Shown here one piece after another: positions 55,948-64,000 of a stretch of 64,000 nucleotides of DNA (position 1 is the stretch's first letter; the number at the start of each line of letters is the position of its first letter). This DNA is from Euryodendron excelsum. Its lineage: Eukaryota; Streptophyta; Magnoliopsida; Ericales; Pentaphylacaceae. The notes beneath the pieces are model-generated. The model had not been told where the DNA came from. It worked only from the letters and a program-made list of their open reading frames with translations, and did no database searches. The translations under genes were made by a program, and so were the position numbers. The stretch spans positions 12,198,501-12,262,500 of the forward strand of contig CM065386.1 of the NCBI GenBank assembly GCA_033060915.1, written 5' to 3'.

Positions 55948-58900
55948 GGACGTTTGCGCTGTGCACATATGAGAAGCCCAGTTAATCACTAAAATTAGAA
56001 TTAAGAACGCTAGACAACACCAGCAAACAAAAAATGGTGTCTCTAACCCGTATTTCATTGAAAGCTCTTAAAAACTTTGATCCTTCACCAAAAGCAGCAC
56101 AAGTTTTTTTTGTCTCCCTTCTATTCTTGCTTTAGACAACAAAAATACATGGAGCCTCAGATCCGATTTCAAGTTAGTTCTTCAGAAATGGAACAAGATA
56201 GAGCTTTTATAATGGTTGATGTGATACAGATAATCTATCATGCACTGATATACAACTTTTTCTCTGCCAAATGCATCTTTAAATTGCTGTTGAAATCTAA
56301 ACTGGTAATTGGAAGAAAGACAAACTTCACAGCATTTTCATTTGAGCACCTTTATCAACTAAAACATTTTAAGACTCTAAATTTTCAATAAGTTTACTAT
56401 CACTTCAAGCCACTGTTGACATATTCAACAAATATGCCCAGTAAATTGCTAAAAGGATTTTACCTTGAGTTAGAGTTACTAGATAGATAAGCACATGCAG
56501 AATCCAAACTGAATGCTATATCTGCCAATATCCCCAATCTTTGAAGATGATATTTTGTGACCTCAGCTCTGATTCTTTTATCATCAACCACCAATGCTCT
56601 GAGTCCCTGGAAATCTAAGGCAGCAGGATCATAATGCTGCAGCTTTGTATCCAAAGAACTTGTTTCTCCTTTTGCGAAAACTGCAGTAAATGAAAAGGTA
56701 CTGCCTGTGCCAGGTTCACTCACAAACCCAATCTCTCCGCCCATAAGGTCCACCAAGCGCTTGCTAATGCTCAACCCTATACCAGTCCCACCATATGTTC
56801 GCGAAGTGGAACTGTCAGCCTGCATAAAGGGCATAAAAATACGGCCTTGTGCCCCAAGAGGAATTCCCACACCAGTATCTTCAACCGTTACTAATAATTT
56901 GATCCTTTGAATTTCCTCAGTCAACTCTGTGCCACTGACATTTTTAAAATTCTTCCAACTCTTCCATCGGTCAACCACGGGAAATCCACTCAATGTATTA
57001 TACGAGTTCTTCAACCAGTCTTGACCTAAGGTTAAGCTCTGTCTCAGCATTTCATCCCTAACATCAAGTGGGACCCTCACTTCATCTGCCTGATGCACCG
57101 AGACAAATATATGCCCTTTGTCATTAGTGAACTGCAATTCAAAGGAAGTAATATATTAGAGAACTAAAGACGTGCAATTAAAAAAATTCAGAAAAAAAAT
57201 ATATTTGAACACGATAAATTTGCACGAGTGAGAATATTTTTTGATACATCAGAAATATAGTTCACTCTAGATGCAATCTTTTGATCAGGCAGCTTTCTTG
57301 TAGGCACACATCCACAGTTCACATGTCCCAGTTACACCAATGCGTGTAGTTAGTGGATTATTATTCATATATATTCTTATCAGCTCGGTAGCTAAACCAT
57401 ATAACGTCCATGTGAAGTTCTATAATGTAAGTTGCAGTATTAGTAGCTAAGATTATCCAACAATTTCTATAAATGAGATGAATATGTCTTCGTGTGTTCA
57501 ATCTATTTCCCATAGAGTGACATTGTAAAAAATAGTGATATTTCATCAGCATGAACCAGTGTAGAATTATCGTCAACAGTTAATACATTCTCGTGCATTC
57601 AAGCACAAAAATACCATTTTCAAGATCTAATTTTACCTAACACTATAGGAGCCTTTAAATTCAGATTCTGCCAAATGGCTGGCTTGCCATCCCTACCACA
57701 GTATTTTGTGGCAAGGAACCCTTTTTTGGAACGAATCACCTAACCAATGGAGAATAAAGGTAATTTTCCTGCATTTTCGTTTCCCTTAAAAACAAAAGCA
57801 TAGAACTATTGAAAGAGGACCAACCTTGATTGAGTTCCCAACAAGATTAGTAATTATCTGCCGGAACCGTCCAGGATCACCAACAACAACTGGAGGAACC
57901 TGCTCGGAGACATAAATAGCCAACTTCTCTCCCCCATAGGAACACAAACAACAAAGTTCATATAAGAAATGATTTCAAGCAACAACAATGAGAATTTACC
58001 TACAGCAAAGATATATACATTTATCAAATTAATAAGGCAACAACTTAGCCATTACCTCAATCCCTTTTTCATGAGATTTGCCTGAGAAAAGTGACAAAAC
58101 ATTATCAAGAACAGCACGCAGATCAAAAGGTACAGCCTCAAGCTCAAGCCTCCCTGATTCTATCTTAGCTTGGTCAAGAACCTCATTAATCAATGATATC
58201 AGATCTTTCCCACTAGCATGAGCAGTCTGGGCATAATCCAGTTGGTTTGCATCAAGATCTGTGTCCATTAGCATTTGCAGCATACCTGTATTTGAATTTG
58301 AAGCTGTATTCAGTTGCATGTTTTTTCAAGATTTGTAATATTGTGAATGCTAATGTGAAGAACTTTTCAATCACCTAAAACACCATTCATTGGAGTCCTG
58401 ATTTCATGGGAAACTGTTGCAAGAAACTACAAAAGACAAAGAAAACTTTGGTTAAAGGATATTGCAAGGATCTAATGATGAAGCAACAAAGGAAAACATG
58501 TGTGAATCCGCAAATTTTCTGAAGAACTGAAGAAAATGATGCAGTTAAAGAGGATTCAGATATATTTGATGAGGTATGCAATCATCTATCCTTTCTACCA
58601 GAAACGAAGCGCACCTGAGATTTTGCAACATCTGCGGCTTCAGCACGGTGTTTGAGCTGCTCCATTTCACGAAAATCATGCTCCACTTTTGCAATTCTGT
58701 TTATGGCTGCATGAAAGATATGACCCAGAAGTAAAGTGATAACAAGAACTCCCATCGATGCCGTTATTGCAGTCCAAGGAGGTGGTGGTTTCTGCTTGAA
58801 CCTGCAGCCAAAGAAATCGACCTGAACTTGGAATATCTGTTATACCACATTTCTTGCTAATATATACACTTAACCACGAGTGACAACTGACCTGCAATGC

Positions 58901-61900
58901 ATCTCATGCTTCCGAGCTGGATCACCAAAATCAAGGTTACTAATGTGCAGAAGACCCGTATCAACAACATCAGTACCATACATATTGATCGGTGCAGCTT
59001 TGTTGGTTGTGTCATAAACATTAACAACAATTGTCTGCTTACTAGCAAGCTGGTGTAGAAGCTTCTCCACCAGTGATGGGACATCATAAGATGCACCTAG
59101 ATACCTTTCAAGAAGCAAGCCACAGAATAAAAAAGCTCAGCAATCCAATTAATTAGCTAAAAATACAGATCATCGCAAGACTATGAATGTGTTTTATATA
59201 AGAAACCAAAAAATTTCAAGGAGATTAATTTACCCCACAGTAGCATTAATACGTTGCTCTGGCATAGCATCAGGATGGAGGTGAGTGTTATATACGGCAA
59301 AAGTAAGTACAACACCCAGGTGATTGGATTTCAGTAACTTAAAAGGAGATGTCAGGACTCCCTTTCCAGACGCCCTTGCTCGCAAAATGTTTTCACGATC
59401 TTCCTACATAACAAAGAGACATAACAAGAATTTTGGTCAACAAACTTTCATAGATGTATATCTTCTCTGGGTCTCTCAATCTATATCTGGAATAGCACAA
59501 TGAAGAAGGTATACACCCATTAGTAGATGGACATTGGTATAATGAGACGAATGAAGTTTGCCTGGCATAGAGCTGCATCAACAGCCCCACAAAACAGTGC
59601 ATATTGCCTACGTGCCTAAGTCTGTTCATTCAAAACAAAGTACACCCATTCCTTGGGTAGGAAGTTGAACTACAACCCAATGTGGTCAACCAGAAAGAAT
59701 TCCATCACTCACTGAACTCTATAAAAATCATTTTTTGATAAGTAAAAAGTTTATAACATATATTCATGAAACATTCTTCTCTTTTTTCTTCTTCATTTTT
59801 TTTGTTAACACTGAAACATTCTTCTCTGATCAGCAAAAGAAAGCACAGATAAGATGGTCGCAATCAAACAAGTTCATTATCATGTCAAAAGATTTTACTA
59901 TGTCAACTCCATTGTATAGAGGTCACTCGCCACCCCCAACATGCACATGTTTGCGCTTGTGGCCAGTGGCCACCATGCATGTGCAGTTACACCTTAGTTT
60001 CTATTATGGCGAATCACCTCAATAGCTACATCAGTTGATTGCCTTTTCCCTTTCTTCCTTTTTGAGGGTGGATCCATAAAGGGAACCATGTTTATCAACA
60101 AGATTAGGAAGAAGGTGGGACCTCAGTACATTTTGGTCGGTTACCATTATATACAGGTTTACTAAAGTAAAATGAAATCATTAGCTTAATGAGGATGAAA
60201 TATTATCAACAGAAAGAACAGAAATGACAAAGTGCCTAAGCTAAATAAACGCACCTTTCCAGACATCATATCGATGGATACAATATGGGAGACAGTTTCT
60301 TGAGAAAAAATTACAGGTGCATATTCATCTTGAGGTGGTGAAGGATCCAAATTTTCAGGGATACATTCTTGGACTAGAGTTTGATCGTCAGTTTCCATTT
60401 TCTTTATCGTCCATCCATGCCGCTCCTCAAATTGCTTCCTTTCAGAATGAAGAACCCTCAAAGCATAGGCAACTCCACTCGTAAGTGGCCTCTCAAAGGC
60501 CGTTCTCTCAGTGTATTCTCCAAATGTTTTCTGTGGATTAAAAGAGAATTGTGAAGGTCAGAATCACTGCCACAATAATGGAATGTAATATAGGGTTTAT
60601 CATTACATCAAGTAAATGTAGTTTATAGACTCCTGGACATGCTTGAAAAGTGAAAAGGTAATTGTCAGTGATGAGAACATTACCTGATCAATTGCGGAAG
60701 GTTGTTTTCCATGGTGAAATGTAGAGACAAGGATAGCCAAGGCATGAACATGATTCATGCTCACATTGAACTGATCCTGCAGCATTCGGGCTCTTTCATC
60801 ACACATATTTGCAAGTGTCTCTGTCCTCCTCCAAATAATATCCTCATTTAAGTGCCAAAATAACCAAATAGAAAAAGTCACCCCAGATAAGACAAAAATC
60901 ATGAGGAGCTTCTTCCTCCACTTCCCAGCACTTCTTGAAGCACTCTGGGCTTGCTGTTGCTGTTTCTGCTGCTGTTGAGTGAGTTGCTGGTGCTGAACCA
61001 GTTTCTGCTTTTGATTTCCCCAAAATTTGTCATGTAAACAAGGCATTATGCAGCTAACAACCACTCCAACAAGTGCCCACCAACATGCTTTCACCAAACA
61101 GAAAGAAAAACTTTCACAGTGCTTTGCACTTTCCCCCAGTGCCCTCGTCTCCAATACATTCTGATCAAACAAAAGCAAAATCATCAAAGAAACCGATTAG
61201 CAATTTGAACAGCCACTCATGGACACCACTGCTGATTTCAAGATTCTCATACTTCTAATGAAGAGGCCATTTCTGTGTTTCAAAACTCGTGACACCAAGC
61301 TCCTAATTGAGCAATTTCACCATTGTGCCAAGATTTTTGGATATTTAGGATAAAATATAGTATATTGGCCCCCACCAAAATTCAAGAAAATTTACCTTGA
61401 ACCACCTTTTAACCAAAAATTTTTACCTCACCCCCCTCAACAAAAATATTGGGTCCACCACTTGCGCCAAGGAAAGTTTTCTACAGTCTAAGTCATCCTA
61501 TGGGACTCCATATACAACGTGCTTAACAGCATAAATGATCTGTTAGTTAGATTGCTAAAGTTTCCAAAAGCTTAAGCTATTAAGGAATGTGCCTAACATC
61601 GTATATCATGCTATTTTCACACCCTCCCTCACACGCAACCCCATCCCCGTCCTGCACATGGAGATGCAAACAAACAAGCAAATGAAGTAGAAACAAACAG
61701 ACATATGAAAACACGAAAACATTTCAGAACTAGAGGTTTGACAGTAATGTTAAGTTACCAATTATTCCAAAAGTTTAAGCAATTAGGAAATTGGCCCAAC
61801 AATGTTAACAAAGCCATCCACCCCCTCTCCTTCCCAAAAAAAAAAAAAAAATCATGCAACCCTGTCTCACACTTGGAGAGGCAAACAAAAGAACAAACAA

Positions 61901-62524
61901 GTCAATTTAAACAGAGTGCACAAATAAAAACAGTGAACAAACACAAATTATGAGACAAACCTAGGAGGCTGGGAATTAGAACTCAAATAACATGTTTAGA
62001 CACCAAAGACCCCAAAAGCATAATTTGTCAGAAGATAGGCCCAACAATACATACTATCTTACTTTTCCTGTTTCTTGTAGATATAATCTACATATTTCAT
62101 TCCGTAGGCATCCTAAGAAAATCTTTGGAAAAATAAAAACACTATAATTTGAATTTGGAAGCTTCCAGGCTTGAAAAGCCAAAATTAAACACCTCCAAGT
62201 ACAGCAAAACAAAACAAGGCACATCAGACACTTAGCACGACATAGCTTTACCTCTTCCCAGTTCTGAGGATATGATGAAACTGATGAAGTCAGAGCATGT
62301 GAAGCAAATGATTGAGACTCATTCTCCAGGAAGGACAGGCCAAGCTTCCTGGGGAATTTCTCATCTTGAACAGGGCATTGGTCGTGGAATTCTACAATTT
62401 CTGCAACTTTGCCGTGCTGGTTTCCAAATTCCTGCTTCTCTGAGCACAGCACCTTCAGAGCACAGGCTACATTACTTGGCAACATTTCGTACCCCAATTT
62501 TTTGGTACATTTCAAGGATGATAT
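54821..62524 (-). CDS. HK2: HK2/AHK2-type cytokinin receptor histidine kinase (first exon outside window)
   Basis: Predicted exons (minus strand): 62524-62252, 61160-60684, 60530-60255, 59403-59234, 59104-58892, 58801-58615, 58426-58375, 58285-58056, 57923-57825, 57131-56464, 55788-55282, 55070-54821, together 3,402 bases, in frame, ending in TGA at 54821. The order is an N-terminal segment and a first membrane anchor (CWWALVGVVVSC), a poly-Gln stretch, a transmembrane segment (LLMIFVLSGVTFSIWLFW), then the CHASE domain (GVAYALRVL, DEYAPVIFSQ, GKGVLTSPFKLL). Next come a second transmembrane segment, the His phosphorylation site (VSHEIRTPMNG), ATP-binding boxes (NLVGNSIK, VEDTGVGIP, GGTGIGLSISK), a degenerate receiver (LRALVVDDK) and a full receiver (ILVVDDNGVN, CFMDLQMPEMDG, SKPF). 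It binds cytokinin on the lumenal side and passes phosphate to HPt proteins. GVLTSPF contains the Thr equivalent to the AHK4 wol site. No defects were seen. Confidence 0.93.
55913..55946. repeat. Poly-A run in an HK2 intron
   Basis: About 30 consecutive A on the plus strand (poly-T in the HK2 transcript) in the intron between 55788 and 56464, just upstream of the acceptor on the gene's strand. Confidence 0.9.
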
Positions 62525-64000
62525 CTGCAAGATGCAGATGGAAGATTAAGTTTTTAAAAAAACATAAGATGTATACTCTAAAGTACCTCAATCTTTGATT
62601 TTCTAACACATGGACAGTCAATTCCACTGCCTCTGAATGGGAATAATCACTGAAGTAGTGGAATAGGAATAATCACTGAAAGAACGACCATGGGAGGAAA
62701 CGAAAAGGGGGTAACTAAATACTTGGCCTTTTTGTTTCCAATACGAGTGAGAAGGTGGCAGATTGTAAGAAAAGATCTTTATCAGCTTCTGCTTGTCAAG
62801 ATTGTCTTCCATTGATAAAGCCCATTCATTAGCAGGGATGGGGCAACGGGGTGGTCAAACCCAAGTCTATGAAACATGGTCCTGAGGCGGTCATACTTAC
62901 TGAGCAGAGAATCCAGTTTTGTTAGAGGGGGATCTGCCTTAAGGAAGTCTCTTATGAGATATGCAGTCTGAAGACATTTTCTGTGAATTGCTTGAGATGA
63001 AGAACTATGGAATATGTACAGAGTGTTCAAATTAAAGTTTCTAACCTGCTAAGACCTACGTCACCACCCTTTTGTCCTAACCATGCATTCTATACTTGAC
63101 TGAACCTTAATACGCCTGTTCAAATAAAGCAATAAGAGAGGACTGACGCCTCAGCTTCGAGGATAAGAATCCTAGAATGTCCAGCTATTGAATTCTCAAA
63201 AGTAGACAAATTACCTGGAACAACAGATATTTTATTTCAAAGGCAAACAAGAATAAGAATAAATGTTTATTATTTGTTTCAAGTGGCGGCAAGAACAAAG
63301 AACATTGTTATTATAACCACAAGCTGGAAACTCCATGAAAATTTTTCACCCTGCTAGTTCTCAGGGACTTTATCAAGTCATTTTATTAAAATCATATTAT
63401 CTGTATTATTTCTAAGGCCTCCAAATCTATCAAACATTTCATTTAGATCAGGGACAATCATGTACTATTGAACCAACCAAACTTTGTGAGAGAACACCTA
63501 ACACCCTTTCAAAAGCTAGACGTGGAAAAATTTCAACTATATGTCATTGAAATATCAGTAACAAAGGAAACAGAAAAGAAAAAGAACAGGGGAAAAATTA
63601 ATTTATGGGAGACCAATTCACAGGTTCACTTAACAAGTTCTCTACATTAGCATCCGTATTTCATTTTCTTATTATTTTTCACATAGACCAAATAAAAAAT
63701 GGGCTAGCGTAATTTCCTCGGGGAAAAAGTTTATTCTCTAAATAATTCATTGTAAGCCTATTTGCAACTTCCTATATTACACTTCATATTTCAGTTCTGT
63801 ATAATCGAATCCACAGTTTTATAACTCCAAAGACCATTTGCTACTAGAAGATCTAGCAGCAAACAACTATAATCTTGTTAAATGTGTAGTAGGAAACATA
63901 TGTAATCCTGTTCTGCACCATTTTTCTTGTTCACTCAACTTCCTAACCGGCCAACACAAGTATTAACTAACATAAACAGTTGTTATAAAAAAAAAAAAAA
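62525..64000. other. HK2 upstream intron and 5' region
   Basis: The acceptor TTGCAG|ATATC at 62525 shows that an exon lies upstream. The basic, membrane-anchor N-terminus expected for HK2 proteins was not found before 64000, so the intron is longer than 1.4 kb or the first exon lies beyond the window. An 82-codon minus-strand frame (62782-63030) does not resemble HK2. Confidence 0.55.

Noticed and set aside
62782..63030. Possible 82-codon first exon of HK2
   Set aside because: It lacks the basic, membrane-anchored start expected, has no suitable donor joining to 62524 in frame that I could defend, and resembles no HK2 sequence.

Overview
The window is nuclear DNA from a flowering plant, most likely a woody or at least non-grass eudicot. 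It is AT-rich and has spliced genes with GT-AG introns. It also has several F-box genes with FBA-type C-termini, a cytokinin-receptor histidine kinase of the HK2 (AHK2) class, and plant-type transposons (Ty1/copia, Ty3/gypsy of Tat type, and Mutator-like elements, one with a plant mobile domain gene). The species cannot be named from the sequence alone.

Layout. Bases 1-890 look like one end of a Mutator-like element. Bases 900-31000 are an old tandem F-box cluster on the minus strand: copy A (1747-2994, one early stop), copy B (5655-14509, dead), copy C (26876-28117, intact) and a more distant F-box gene D (29489-30691, intact). A 7.3-kb copia element (6861-14157, 5-bp target duplication CCTAC) splits copy B. 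An 11.4-kb Tat-type gypsy element (15064-26483, target duplication CCAAG) separates B from C. The gypsy element carries a nested LTR-like insertion, an internal tandem array and an antisense gene. Bases 31000-41200 are mostly gene-free, with a 1.08-kb Mutator-derived non-autonomous element (33312-34387, 9-bp duplication), a degenerate F-box gene E and a probable 2.17-kb solo LTR (36459-38624, duplication AGTAT).

The most notable structure is a 9.4-kb Mutator-like element at 41586-50991 with a perfect 10-bp target duplication, GTGAATAGTC. It cuts F-box pseudogene F in two (51917-51002 and 41585-41215), and the F-box frame reads straight across once the element is set aside. The element carries a spliced MULE transposase, a six-exon plant mobile domain (PMD) gene, a third 213-codon reading frame I cannot assign, an 82-bp tandem repeat with CACGTG palindromes, and a 178-bp tandem array beside its right end. 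Transposase and PMD genes both carry inactivating changes.

The right end (54821-62524, minus strand) is a well-preserved HK2-type cytokinin receptor gene: 12 exons in the window, 1,133 codons plus stop, all in frame. Its first exon appears to lie beyond base 64000. It has a CHASE domain, histidine kinase, a degenerate receiver and an active receiver, and an extra N-terminal segment resembling the first half of CHASE.

All coordinates and comparisons were made by eye. Splice sites are predicted from reading frame and GT-AG rules, and family names come from recognised motifs, not from a search.
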